Source of the DNA: DASZBX01 sp035943635
Lineage (GTDB): Bacteria; Actinomycetota; Actinomycetes; Streptomycetales; Catenulisporaceae
DNA length: 64,000 nt
NCBI GenBank assembly: GCA_035943635.1
Contig: DASZBX010000079.1
Location: 32,967-96,966 of the forward strand
Direction: 5' to 3'
Each line of letters opens with the position of its first letter. Position 1 is the stretch's first letter. Below the pieces are notes generated by a model. The model made no database searches. It was not told the DNA's origin and worked only from the letters and a program-made list of their open reading frames with translations. Below are positions 7,737-16,489 of the stretch, piece by piece. A program made the position numbers and the translations under genes.

Positions 7737-10700
7737 TCATACGACTGAGTGTGTGATGGTGGCGGTGTATGTGCCTTGCACGGCCGCTGCGGGTACTGAG
7801 ACTGTCAGCGTGGGGTTCCATGATGAGGAGTTGATTGTGCTGCCGCCGGCCAGGCTGAACGCTGTGCGGGGAGCGGTGAGGTCCACAGCAGCTGTTGCGT
7901 TCGGCTGGCCCGGAGTGAGGGTCCCGGTGCCCGTGCCGGCGGTGACCGGCCCTGACCAGTAGGTGATCTGGGACAGCGGGATGGTCTCCGCTGCAGTTCG
8001 GCCGCCGGTGGTGAACGTCGTCGCCGTGACCGTTACCGTCCAGGATGCGTCGGCCATGCCCCGGTCGTCGGTGACACTCACGGTGCCGAGTTGTGAGGTG
8101 GTGGTGCCGCCCGGCGTGATGTTCGGCAGGAGCGCGCTGGAGGGCACCGTGATCGACAGCGGTCCGGCGACCACCGTCAGAGAGGTGGGCTCGGTGGCGC
8201 TCTGGCTGTTGCTGTCGGTGACGCGGACCGTGAAGCTGGAGGTACCGGGTGCGGTCGGAGTGCCGGCCAAAACCCCGGTCGACGAATTCAGGGTGATGCC
8301 GGCGGGGAGCGTGCCCGCGGACACCGACCAGGTGTAGGGGGCGGTGCCGCCGGTGGCGGTGAGTGTGTCGCTGTACGCGGCGCCGACCTGTGCGGATGGC
8401 GGGGCCGGGAAGCTGAGCGTGAGAGGGGCGGCGACCACCAGGGTGATCGAGGCGGTGGCGATGCCGTTGTTGTGGTCGATCACGTTGACCGAGAAGGGAT
8501 AGCTGCCCGCGGTGGTCGGGGTGCCGGCCAGTACGCCTGCGGAAGTGAGGGTGATACCTGCGGGCAGGGTGCCCGCGTTCAGTGACCAGGTGTAGGGGGT
8601 GGTGCCGCCGGTGGCCGTGAGAGTGTCGGTGTAGGCGGCGCCGACGTTGGCGACCGCAGGAGCGGAGAACGTGGTCGATACCCCGGGGGACACCGTCAGA
8701 CTGGTGGCCTGCGTGGCGGACTGGTTGTCGGCGTCGGTCACTTTGACGGTGAAGGTGAAGGTACCGGTTGCCGTCGGAGTGCCGGTCAGATTCCCGTCGG
8801 CGCTCAGCATGATGCCCGGCGGCAGGCTGCCGCTGCTCACCGACCAGGCGAACGGGCTGGTCCCGCCGGTCTCGGTCAGCGTGTCCAGGTAGACGGTGTG
8901 TGTCCAGCCGGTCGGTGGAGCCGGGAAGGTCAGCGTCGGCCCGGCGATGATGGCCAGGGTCACCGGCTGGGTGTCGCTCAGGCCGCTGCCGTCGACGACC
9001 TTGACGGTGAAGGAGTAGCTGCCGGCGCTGCTCGGTGTTCCGGACAGCAGCCCGGTAGCTGAGTTGAGGGTCAGGCCGGGGGGCAGGGATCCGGCACTCA
9101 CGGACCACGTGATGGGGCTGCTCCCGCCGGTCATCGTCAACTGGTCGCCATACGGCGTGTTGATCTCGCCCCCGGGTGGCGGAGGAAAGTTGAGTGCGGG
9201 ACCCGGGTTGTAGGTGTAGTTTCCGCTGCCGGCAATGCCCAGGCTGACGACACTGACCGTCACCGCTCCCGCCGGGTGGTCGGGCATGGCTGAGATGTCG
9301 AGGCTCGTGCTGTTGGTGACGGTGAAGCAGCCCGGCGCAGAGGAGGAACACGACACAAGGGTGGCAGGCGAGCCGGCAGCGAACTCGGCGGCCGTGCCGA
9401 TCTCGATCGCCGTCGCCCCACTCAGGTTGGTGCCGGTGACCGTGACGTCGTTGTCGCCGGCGGAGGGGCCGTTGATCGGGGTGATGGCGAGGACCACCGG
9501 AGCGCCCGGTACCGTGCCGGCAGGCGCGCTCGACGAGGTCGCGGGGTTGGCGTCGCTAGAGGACGCGACCGCGGTCGTAGTGGACTGGACCAGGGTTGGG
9601 GTGACGCTGCTGGAGGTGACGACGCCGTTCACCGTGATCGTGCCGGAAGTGAACGGACTCGTGCTGTCCGTGCACGAGATCTGCTGCCCGCTCGGCGACC
9701 CGCACACCCATCCCACACCTGAGGCGCCCACCGGCACGACACCAGCCGGGAGGGTCTCGGTCACCGTCACCGGGAAGTTCTCCGGCGCACCCGAGGAACT
9801 CGAGGCGACCGTGTACGTGACCGGGCTGCCCGGTGCCAGCGTCGCGGCCGCATAACTCGTCTGGGAGACGGCGAGCTTGGGGACCGGGTTCAGGCTGCTG
9901 ACCACCACGTTGTCGATCTCGTGATAGTCGGTCGCCGCACCGGTGGAGCCCGCCCAACCGAAGGCCAGTTGCTTGGGCATGCCGCCCGCGGTGACCCAGC
10001 TCGACGGATACAGCCCGGCCGGAACCACCGGCAGCGGACCCACCAGGCTCTTGGCCGGCCCGCCCACCGGGGTGAACGCGACGTCGTAGTTGTCGGCGGG
10101 CACCACCAGCCCGGATGCCGTCGTCACCGACGAGGCGGACGGGTTGAAGACCACCTCGACAGGCACGAGTGAGCCCACACGCGTGGTGGCCCGCAGGGTC
10201 AGCTTCTGGGCGGAGGCAGTCGCTGCGCTGCTCTGCAGCGCGCAGTACCCGACGGTGCCGTTGCCCGGGCCGCGCACCACGACCTCACCCGCCATCGGCC
10301 CCGCGATGTTGGCCGGGTCGGTACAGCCCGAGCCCTCATACCTGTTACTGAAGTTGCCGTATGAGTCGATGCCGATGCCGAGATAGCCGTCAGTAACCCC
10401 GGCAGTGGTGGAGTTCTTCGCCGAGTAGCCGAGCGCTCCGCCGGATGTCCCGAGAGCTGTCGGCATCTGAGGATCGGCCGGATTGACCGCGGCCAGCATG
10501 AACGAGATCCCGTCTGCACTGCCGCCCACCGAGTACTGGTAGGAGTTGAAGGTCACGTCCAGGCCCTGCGAGGTCGGGACGCTCGCGCTGGCGAAGACAC
10601 CGCCTTCTTGCGTCGTCGCACTCGAGGTGAGTCTAAGCTTCCCCGAACCCTGCGGATCCGTCGCACTGGGGCAACTGGAGAGCGGATTGGCGGTGGCGTT

Positions 10701-10925
10701 GCCGGCGGCCGTCAGACACGCGGTGTTGAGCAGGCCTGGCACCGAGGGCAGCGAGACCGAGCCCGCGGAGCCGTCCACGGCGTCGTCGTGGAACGGCTGG
10801 TTGAAAAGCACCGTGCCCGCAGCGAAGGCTCTAGGCGCGGACACGACCATCCCGACCGTCGCCCCACTGATGAGCAGGACCATCACCGTGGTACGCGACA
10901 CCACATGCTGCACGTATCGGGACAA
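7737..10925 (-). CDS. Large secreted lectin/Ig-repeat protein (1062 aa)
   Basis: Modular exoprotein. It has a Sec signal peptide (residues 1 to about 35, cleavage near AFAAG), an L-type-lectin-like beta-sandwich (about 37-345, with DGISFMLAAVNPADPQ and GYLGIGIDSYGNF), a DUF11-like repeat (about 355-470), an IPT/TIG-like domain (about 475-580) and four He_PIG-type Ig-like repeats of about 85 aa (about 580-920), each with DTLTATGGTxPYTWS and SxGxLxGTP signatures. A last beta-rich domain ends GTYTATITH. No LPXTG or C-terminal membrane segment is present, so it should be released. TTG at 10925 is taken as the start because AGGCAGGAAAT precedes it. Likely carbohydrate binding or adhesion; catalytic residues were not recognised. 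Confidence 0.85.
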   Translation of the reverse strand: MSRYVQHVVSRTTVMVLLISGATVGMVVSAPRAFAAGTVLFNQPFHDDAVDGSAGSVSLPSVPGLLNTACLTAAGNATANPLSSCPSATDPQGSGKLRLTSSATTQEGGVFASASVPTSQGLDVTFNSYQYSVGGSADGISFMLAAVNPADPQMPTALGTSGGALGYSAKNSTTAGVTDGYLGIGIDSYGNFSNRYEGSGCTDPANIAGPMAGEVVVRGPGNGTVGYCALQSSAATASAQKLTLRATTRVGSLVPVEVVFNPSASSVTTASGLVVPADNYDVAFTPVGGPAKSLVGPLPVVPAGLYPSSWVTAGGMPKQLAFGWAGSTGAATDYHEIDNVVVSSLNPVPKLAVSQTSYAAATLAPGSPVTYTVASSSSGAPENFPVTVTETLPAGVVPVGASGVGWVCGSPSGQQISCTDSTSPFTSGTITVNGVVTSSSVTPTLVQSTTTAVASSSDANPATSSSAPAGTVPGAPVVLAITPINGPSAGDNDVTVTGTNLSGATAIEIGTAAEFAAGSPATLVSCSSSAPGCFTVTNSTSLDISAMPDHPAGAVTVSVVSLGIAGSGNYTYNPGPALNFPPPPGGEINTPYGDQLTMTGGSSPITWSVSAGSLPPGLTLNSATGLLSGTPSSAGSYSFTVKVVDGSGLSDTQPVTLAIIAGPTLTFPAPPTGWTHTVYLDTLTETGGTSPFAWSVSSGSLPPGIMLSADGNLTGTPTATGTFTFTVKVTDADNQSATQATSLTVSPGVSTTFSAPAVANVGAAYTDTLTATGGTTPYTWSLNAGTLPAGITLTSAGVLAGTPTTAGSYPFSVNVIDHNNGIATASITLVVAAPLTLSFPAPPSAQVGAAYSDTLTATGGTAPYTWSVSAGTLPAGITLNSSTGVLAGTPTAPGTSSFTVRVTDSNSQSATEPTSLTVVAGPLSITVPSSALLPNITPGGTTTSQLGTVSVTDDRGMADASWTVTVTATTFTTGGRTAAETIPLSQITYWSGPVTAGTGTGTLTPGQPNATAAVDLTAPRTAFSLAGGSTINSSSWNPTLTVSVPAAAVQGTYTATITHSVV

Positions 10926-11580
10926 AATTATTTCCTGCCTCTTATAACATCAGCTGGTGATATCCCTGCCCGTACAGGCGCCCGCCCGACCCATCTCCGA
11001 TCGAAGCCCATCGTCAGGCGGGTAGCGGTGCTACTGCGGAAGCGAGAACGTCCAGGCCGATACGAGCGCCGGGCCCAAACATTATGAAGCATAGTTATAT
11101 ATAGCCACGAAGTCACGTAACATGCGGTGGTTTTCGATGTCAGCGCAGCTCATGCACTTATCCGAAGATAACAGTGGGTTGACCCGGAAGCGGGCGCGAC
11201 CCTGACCATCTGCCGACCGCCCGTCAGATTGGCCGTGTCTGCCGGCCACGCATCCCCTGCAGATCAGGCCGCTCGGCGATACTCGCGGACGACACCGCGG
11301 GCCTGCACTGTGCCAAAGGCCTCCATTGCCTTGGAACCGGGTGTCTACCGAGCCATAAGACAGGCCTCTAATACAGGTTGACCATCTCGCTGAGACGCTG
11401 TCTGTGGCGGATGGCGGCACCGAGCGAGATCACCGGTCAGGCGAACGGTCGGAATTCGTTGATCAGGCCTGCCCCAGCCGGGCGAAGGGAGCTGCGGTAG
11501 GTCGCGAAAACGATTTTTGAGGACCACTTCGACAACCACGGGCCGTACCAGGGCCGTAATAAACTGGCCCTGATGTGCCC
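10926..11580. other. Intergenic region without a recognisable gene
   Basis: Relatively AT-rich upstream region of the lectin gene (10926-11110, presumably its promoter), followed by sequence in which no reading frame resembles a protein. It leads into IS debris. Confidence 0.5.
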
Positions 11581-11581
11581 T

Positions 11582-11690
11582 GGGTCTGGTGGAGTCGGGA
11601 TGCTGGACACTTGTTGATCCAGTAGCTACGGAGTCCCTATGCCCCGCTCGTATCCTGTGGGGCTCGGTAATGCGAATCTGGGCGATTGAG
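11582..11690 (+). pseudogene. IS3-type orfA 5' fragment
   Basis: The sequence around GATCCAGTAGCTACGGAGTC followed by ATG and the codons MPRSYP matches the typical leader and N terminus of IS3-family OrfA proteins in actinomycetes. The frame ends after about 16 codons. Only the end of the element remains. Confidence 0.4.
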
Positions 11691-11734
11691 ACATGGTGAC
11701 TTCTTCCTTCCTCCGGTCTTGAGAGCATCGTGGG

Positions 11735-12243
11735 ATGCTGATCACGTTCGCCTACCGGATCACCCGCAACTCCTCAGCGTGCCGGCCACAGTCGCGCGCC
11801 GCGATGTGTCCAAGGACGCCGAACTCCTGGTCCTGCGCCACGAGAACACCGTCCTGCGTCGCCAGATCACCAAGATGCGCTATGAACCGACCGACCGGTT
11901 TTGGGTCGCCGCCCCCCTCCTTGCTCATCCCCCGCCGGCACCGGGCCGAGGTGTTCCCCGTCTGGTCGCCCGAAAGTGGGACTACACGGCGCAAAGAAGA
12001 CCGGGAAGACCATCCATCACGCGTGGAGTCGAGAAAATCATCATTGACATGGCCGCCGACAATCCGTTCCGGGGACACCCGCCGCAATCAGGGCGAGCTG
12101 ATCAACTCGGCCATCCGATCGCCGCCTCCACCGTCTGGCAGATCCTGCACGACGCCGGCGTCGGCCCAAGCCGCCGAAGGCAAAACCTGCACACCACAGG
12201 CAACCTGACCGCCACACCGCGATCACGCCTGCCAGAAAACTGA
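11735..12243 (+). pseudogene. Frameshifted rve-type transposase remnant
   Basis: Pieces of one integrase-core transposase occur in changing frames: MLITFAYRITR, then KDAELLVLRHENTVLRRQI (leucine-zipper-like region), ARKWDYTAQRRPGRPSITRG, IIIDMAADNPF, and AASTVWQILHDAGVGPSRRR. At least two frameshifts separate them, and the DDE core downstream is missing. It is related in type to the fragment at 7.5 kb. Non-functional. Confidence 0.7.
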
Positions 12244-12296
12244 CCCAAACCAGTGAACTCTGCTGTCAATGTTCAGGTGGGGCACTCTCTCATTTG

Positions 12297-12345
12297 ACTA
12301 ACATTCATGTTAGTGACACGATTGTCAGTTACACGATTGTTAGTG
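12297..12345. promoter_or_regulatory. Dyad and direct repeats upstream of the AAA ATPase
   Basis: ACTAACAT-TC-ATGTTAGT (12297-12314) is a perfect 8-bp inverted repeat. It runs into two near-identical direct repeats, ACACGATTGTCAGT and ACACGATTGTTAGT. The cluster is AT-rich and ends about 30 bp before the GTG start of the ATPase. It looks like a compound operator; the regulator is unknown. Confidence 0.45.
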
Positions 12346-12376
12346 GTATTGATCCTCGGTTGGGAGATAGGCGGCA

Positions 12377-13789
12377 GTGGCGAACTTTGTCGGGCGGGTA
12401 CGGGAACTGGGACTGTTGCAGGAGGAGCTTGAGCGGGTGCGCTCAGGGGTCGGTGGCCAGCGCCCCGGGCGCTGCCTGCTGCTGCGCGGGCGGCGGCGGG
12501 TGGGTAAGTCGCGTCTGGTCGAGACGTTCGTGGAGCGGGCGGGCGTGGCGTCGTTGTTCTTCACCGCCACCGGTGCGGGGACCGATGCCGAACTGCTGCG
12601 TCTGGCCGAGGACGCGCAACGCTCCACCTTGTCCGAGCGGGAACTGCTGGTGGACGGGCGCCCGGCGGATTGGGGGGCTGCGCTGCGTCTGCTGGCCGCG
12701 GCGCTTCCCGACGATCAGCCATCCATCGTGGTGGTGGACGAGGTTCCCTATTTGATGGGGCGCGAGGACGCGTTCGAAGGAGTGCTGCAACGCAGCTGGG
12801 ACCGATTGTTCGAGCGCAAACCGGTCCTGTTGCTGTTGATCGGCTCGGACTTGTCGATGATGGAGGCGTTGACCGCCTATGACCGCCCGTTCCACCAGCG
12901 GGGGCGGGAGATGGTGATCGGGCCGCTCAATCCACGGGAGATCGGGCAGATGCTGGGCCTGGGCCCGGCCGACGCGTTCGACGCGGCCCTGGTGACCGGC
13001 GGGCTGCCGTTGATCTGTGCGGAATGGCCGCGCGGTGCGAGCGTCGAGGCGTACCTCGGCTTGGCCCTGGCCAACCCGGTCAGCGCGCTGCTGGTGTCCG
13101 CGGAGCGCTCCCTGGCTGCGGAGTTCCCGGATCACACCCAGGCCCGGACCGTGCTGAGCGCGATCGGCAGCGGAGAGCGTAGCTTTACCAATATTGCGAA
13201 TGCCGCCGGCGGGATCGCCGCCACGCCGCTGACCCGGGCGCTGGGTACGCTGATGGACAAGAGGATCGTGGCCGGGGAACTTCCCATCTCTTTGCAACCG
13301 TCCAAAGACCGGCGCTATCGGGTGACCGATCCGTACCTGAGGTTCTGGTTGCGCTTCCTCGGCCCGTACCTGGACGAGGTCGAGCGTGGGCGGGGCGACA
13401 CCACCGCCCAGCGCATCGCCACGGGCTGGGCCAGTTGGCGCGGGCGCGCCGTCGAGCCGCTGGTGCGCCAGGCCCTGGCCCGGTTGCTGCCGGACCGGGC
13501 ACTGCCCGATGCCCCGGTAGTGGGCGGGTACTGGACTCGCAACAATCAAGTCGAGATCGACATCGTGGGCGCGGACCGAGGGCCGATTGCGAAGCGGTTG
13601 CTGTTCGTCGGTTCCATCAAGTGGCTCGGCAGTGCTTTCGACGAGCATGACAGGGCGGCGCTGCTACGGCATTGGGCGGCGCTGACAGACCAACCGCTCC
13701 CGCTGGTCGCCGTCAGCCGAAGCGGCGTCCAATGCGCGGGAATCGACGCGGCATACAGCCCGGACGACCTGATCCGCGCATGGCCCTGA
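12377..13789 (+). CDS. AAA ATPase with C-terminal DUF234 nuclease-like domain (470 aa)
   Basis: STAND-like archaeal-type ATPase. FVGRVRELGLL opens the domain; the P-loop is LLRGRRRVGKSRLV (about residues 35-48) and Walker B is PSIVVVDEVPYL. A winged-helix region with the motif ERSFTNIANAAGGI follows. The C-terminal DUF234 domain (YRVTDPYLRFWLRFLGP onward) contains a PD-(D/E)xK-like core, VEIDIVGAD...LLFVGSIKW. In canonical members the last motif is EVKW; here Ser replaces the Glu, so nuclease activity may be altered or lost. GTG at 12377 has GGAG about 12 nt upstream. Proteins of this type are widespread and uncharacterised; mobile-element or defence roles have been suggested for relatives. 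Confidence 0.85.
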   Translation: MANFVGRVRELGLLQEELERVRSGVGGQRPGRCLLLRGRRRVGKSRLVETFVERAGVASLFFTATGAGTDAELLRLAEDAQRSTLSERELLVDGRPADWGAALRLLAAALPDDQPSIVVVDEVPYLMGREDAFEGVLQRSWDRLFERKPVLLLLIGSDLSMMEALTAYDRPFHQRGREMVIGPLNPREIGQMLGLGPADAFDAALVTGGLPLICAEWPRGASVEAYLGLALANPVSALLVSAERSLAAEFPDHTQARTVLSAIGSGERSFTNIANAAGGIAATPLTRALGTLMDKRIVAGELPISLQPSKDRRYRVTDPYLRFWLRFLGPYLDEVERGRGDTTAQRIATGWASWRGRAVEPLVRQALARLLPDRALPDAPVVGGYWTRNNQVEIDIVGADRGPIAKRLLFVGSIKWLGSAFDEHDRAALLRHWAALTDQPLPLVAVSRSGVQCAGIDAAYSPDDLIRAWP

Positions 13790-13949
13790 CAGCGCAAACC
13801 CTGGCGGCGCCGGCCGGCCACCGCGATCGCGGTCGGGCCCGTGAAACCAGGGTGCTCAACCAAGAGCTGCGAGGGCTGCGGCGCTACAGGCATGACCACC
13901 ATAATCGGGCACCGCCACGCCACGGATCAAACGCCCAGGCAGAGACGTG

Positions 13950-14104
13950 ATGCTCAACGACATTGGAGAGCTGCCGGATGAGGTACTGGTCAAATCTCGG
14001 ATCGATGGCGCTGAATACCGCGAGACCGTCAGGCCGGGGACGAGCGCGGTCCCGTCAGGGCGCCGGCTAGGCAGTGTATGGGGATGTGTCAAGGCCACGG
14101 CATG
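13950..14104 (+). CDS. Possible small hypothetical protein (about 51 codons)
   Basis: An open frame with sensible codon use (MLNDIGELPDEVLVKSRIDG...) runs from ATG 13950 into the MITE, which supplies its stop. It may be the remaining part of an older gene cut by the insertion. No homologue recognised; low confidence. Confidence 0.2.
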
Positions 14105-14268
14105 ACCGCTGGTTTGTGCTGGTAGGTGCGGCGAATCTGGTCGGCGCCGAGCATGGGCGCGCCGCACGGGACGGCGCATACTCGGTCGTCTGTGCCGTTG
14201 CGTGCGGTGCGGCCAGGCGACGGCGATCACCGGATTCGCGCCTTGAGACATTCCCAAACACTGCCTAG
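14067..14268. mobile_element. MITE-like element A, copy 1 (202 bp including CTAG duplications)
   Basis: The element is bounded by CTAG on both sides, as expected from a 4-bp YTAR-type target duplication of IS5-group transposons. Terminal inverted repeats of about 24 bp begin GGCAGTGT and end ACACTGCC. There is no transposase gene. By eye it differs from the copy at 55509-55710 at about 11 of 202 positions. The right-hand CTAG (14265-14268) supplies the TAG stop codon of the AraC gene on the minus strand. The 64-codon frames inside on both strands are not believed to be genes. Confidence 0.75.
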
Positions 14269-15137
14269 GCGTCGGTCAGGCGTCGGCGCAGGCGGGAGGC
14301 GTCTTGGCTCGGCGGCAGGCCGTAGGTGCGCCGGTACTCACGGTTGAACTGGGTCGCGCTCGCGTACCCGACGGCTTCGCCGATCAGGGTGGCCGTGGTC
14401 GCGCCGGTCACGAGCTGGCGCCGGGCTTCCTGAAGGCGCAGGTGCTTCTGGAACCGCAGCGGGCTCATGCCGGTGGCGGCCTTGAAATGCCGGTGCAGCG
14501 TCGCGCTGCTCATGTTCGCCACGGCCGCGATCTTGTCGATGCTCAGCGGCTCGGCGTAGTGTTCGGCGATCCAGGCGGCCACCGTGCGGATCCGGGCCGT
14601 GCCGGAATCGGCCCGGGCATATTGGCGCAGGACGGGACCGAGCGGGCTGTTGAGCAGCCGGTAGAGGATCTCGGCCTCGATCCGCGGGGCCAGCGGGCGG
14701 ATGTCGTCGGGGGAGTCGAGCAGCCCCACCCACCGGTCGACCGCGCCGACGAGATCCGGCGTCATCGGCGCGGCGATCTGGCCCACGGCGCCGGTGCCCG
14801 GCCGCGGGTCGGCACCGTCTAGTTCGAGGAGCAGGTCGACGATCGTCGGGCCGTCCAGCCGCAGCACCACCGAGCGGTACGGCGCCTGCTCGAACGCGGC
14901 CGTGACCGGCAGCACGAGCGTGTTCAGGAACATCTCGCCAGGGCCGACCACCCAGTTGCGGTCGCCCGCGAGAGTGCGTTTGGCACCGGCGGCGATGAAG
15001 CAGATCATCGGCTCGTACAGCAGATCAAGAGGCGCTATCAGGTCGTCGAGAGCGACCAGGACTTGGTGTGGCACCGCGCTCTCGGACCACGGGGTTCCGC
15101 TGTGCCAGGCGATGGCCGCCGCGAGCTGGTCCAGCAT
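14265..15137 (-). CDS. AraC-family transcriptional regulator (290 aa)
   Basis: N-terminal AraC_N cupin-like domain (about residues 20-170; MICFIAAGAKRTLAGDRNWVVGPGEMFL) and a C-terminal double helix-turn-helix (about 195-285; LSIDKIAAVANMSSATLHRHF, then EAVGYASATQFNREYRRTYG). ATG at 15137 is chosen because AAGGGAG lies 5 to 10 nt upstream; the open frame extends to 15230 but would run into the divergent gene. It is divergent from, and probably regulates, the aldo/keto reductase. Its stop codon lies in the target-site duplication of a MITE. Confidence 0.92.
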   Translation of the reverse strand: MLDQLAAAIAWHSGTPWSESAVPHQVLVALDDLIAPLDLLYEPMICFIAAGAKRTLAGDRNWVVGPGEMFLNTLVLPVTAAFEQAPYRSVVLRLDGPTIVDLLLELDGADPRPGTGAVGQIAAPMTPDLVGAVDRWVGLLDSPDDIRPLAPRIEAEILYRLLNSPLGPVLRQYARADSGTARIRTVAAWIAEHYAEPLSIDKIAAVANMSSATLHRHFKAATGMSPLRFQKHLRLQEARRQLVTGATTATLIGEAVGYASATQFNREYRRTYGLPPSQDASRLRRRLTDA

Positions 15138-15223
15138 GGCCGCTCCCTTGCTGAGAGGATCAGGCAAGTCTATGCGATCAACGCCCCATGACCGGGCCAC
15201 GGGTGCGCTCCTAGCCTGGAGGC

Positions 15224-16231
15224 ATGACACAGCACGAGAGAATGCCGAAGCGCACGCTGGGAACCCAGGGCCTGGAAGTCGGGGCGATCGGCCTGGGCAC
15301 GATGGGCATGACCATGGCGTACGGCGCCGGGGACGAAACCGGCGGCATCGCGACGATCCGCCGCGCGTACGAGCTGGGCGTCACCCTGTTCGACACCGCC
15401 GAGCTGTACGGCATGGGTACCGGAAGCAACGAGCAACTGGTCGGCCGCGCCGTGCAGGGCTTCCGCGACGAGATCACGATCGCCACCAAGTTCGGTTTCG
15501 ATCTGAGCGACCCGCAGAAGGTCGGGATCGCCCTGGACAGCCGGCCGGAGCACATCCGCGAGGTCACCGAGAGCAGCCTGCGCCACCTCGACACCGACCG
15601 GATCGACGTGCTCTACCAGCACCGCGTCGACCCCGACGTGCCGATCGAGGACGTGGCCGGCGCCGTGGGCGAGTTGATCGCGCAGGGCAAGGTCCGATAC
15701 TTCGGCCTGAGCGAGGCCGGCCCGGACACCATCCGGCGCGCCCACACGGTGCACCCGGTGTCCGTCCTGCAAACCGAGTACTCGGTGTTCGAGCGCGCCG
15801 TGGAGGCCGACGTGCTGCCGGTGGTCCGCGAGCTAGGCATCGGATTCGTGCCCTACTCCCCGCTGGGCCGCGGGTTCCTCACCGGCGCGGTCAAGCCCGC
15901 CGCCGAGTATCCCGCGGACGACATGCGCGCCTGGGACGACCGCTGGCAGCCGGGCAACTACGAGACGAACCTGGCCGCCATCCGGCAGCTGACCGAGCTC
16001 GCGGACGCCAAGGGCATCGCGGTCACCCAGTTGGCCCTGGCCTGGTTGCTGGCCCAAGGAGAGGGCGTCGTGCCTATCCCGGGCACCCGCAGCCCGCAGC
16101 GGGTCGCGGAGAACGCCGCGGCGGCGCAGGTCACGCTCACGGCGCAGGACCTCGCCCGGATCCAGGAGATCCTGCCGCACGGCGCGGCCGGGTCCCGCTA
16201 TCCCGAGATCATGATGCCGTCCTGGCAGTAG
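15224..16231 (+). CDS. Aldo/keto reductase (335 aa)
   Basis: NADPH-dependent (beta/alpha)8-barrel oxidoreductase of the AKR11/AKR13-like group. Catalytic tetrad: Asp in FDTAELYG, Tyr of the same motif, Lys in IATKFGF and His in LYQHRVD. Cofactor-binding signature near the C terminus: VVPIPGTRSPQRVAENAAA. Full length. It is transcribed away from an AraC regulator with an 86-bp shared promoter region, a common two-gene arrangement for aldehyde-responsive reductases. Natural substrate unknown. Confidence 0.93.
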   Translation: MTQHERMPKRTLGTQGLEVGAIGLGTMGMTMAYGAGDETGGIATIRRAYELGVTLFDTAELYGMGTGSNEQLVGRAVQGFRDEITIATKFGFDLSDPQKVGIALDSRPEHIREVTESSLRHLDTDRIDVLYQHRVDPDVPIEDVAGAVGELIAQGKVRYFGLSEAGPDTIRRAHTVHPVSVLQTEYSVFERAVEADVLPVVRELGIGFVPYSPLGRGFLTGAVKPAAEYPADDMRAWDDRWQPGNYETNLAAIRQLTELADAKGIAVTQLALAWLLAQGEGVVPIPGTRSPQRVAENAAAAQVTLTAQDLARIQEILPHGAAGSRYPEIMMPSWQ

Positions 16232-16489
16232 TCCGGGGGGCCGGGGTTCCGCCAGCGGAAATGTCGGCGGCGGCGCGTCGGATGAAGCCAGGAGAGCCAC
16301 TGCGTCTTGGTGACACACATCTCGCGCCGTCCGTCCAGGGCCAGGACGGTCACCAGGCCGCGGCCGTCGCCGAAGGGGCGGTCGGCATGGTGCCCTGCTG
16401 CGGGTCGGCAAGGTTCCACGGCGCCAGGCCCGGGGCCCCGACCGCGCTGCCCCAGCAGGCCTATAGACCGTTCTGGGGGCGCGCGCAGT
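16232..16489. other. Convergent intergenic region
   Basis: 258 bp between the convergent aldo/keto reductase and iron permease genes. A 73-codon frame on the minus strand (starting near 16419) has no recognisable similarity, and I do not accept it as a gene. Confidence 0.4.

Noticed and set aside
8340..9240. Regularly spaced similar segments considered as a CRISPR-like or satellite array
   Set aside because: They are about 255 bp apart, diverged, in frame, and encode Ig-like repeats of the lectin protein.
14067..14268. 64-codon frames on both strands conserved between the two MITE-A copies
   Set aside because: Conservation follows from the copies being the same element; no ribosome-binding site and no protein similarity.
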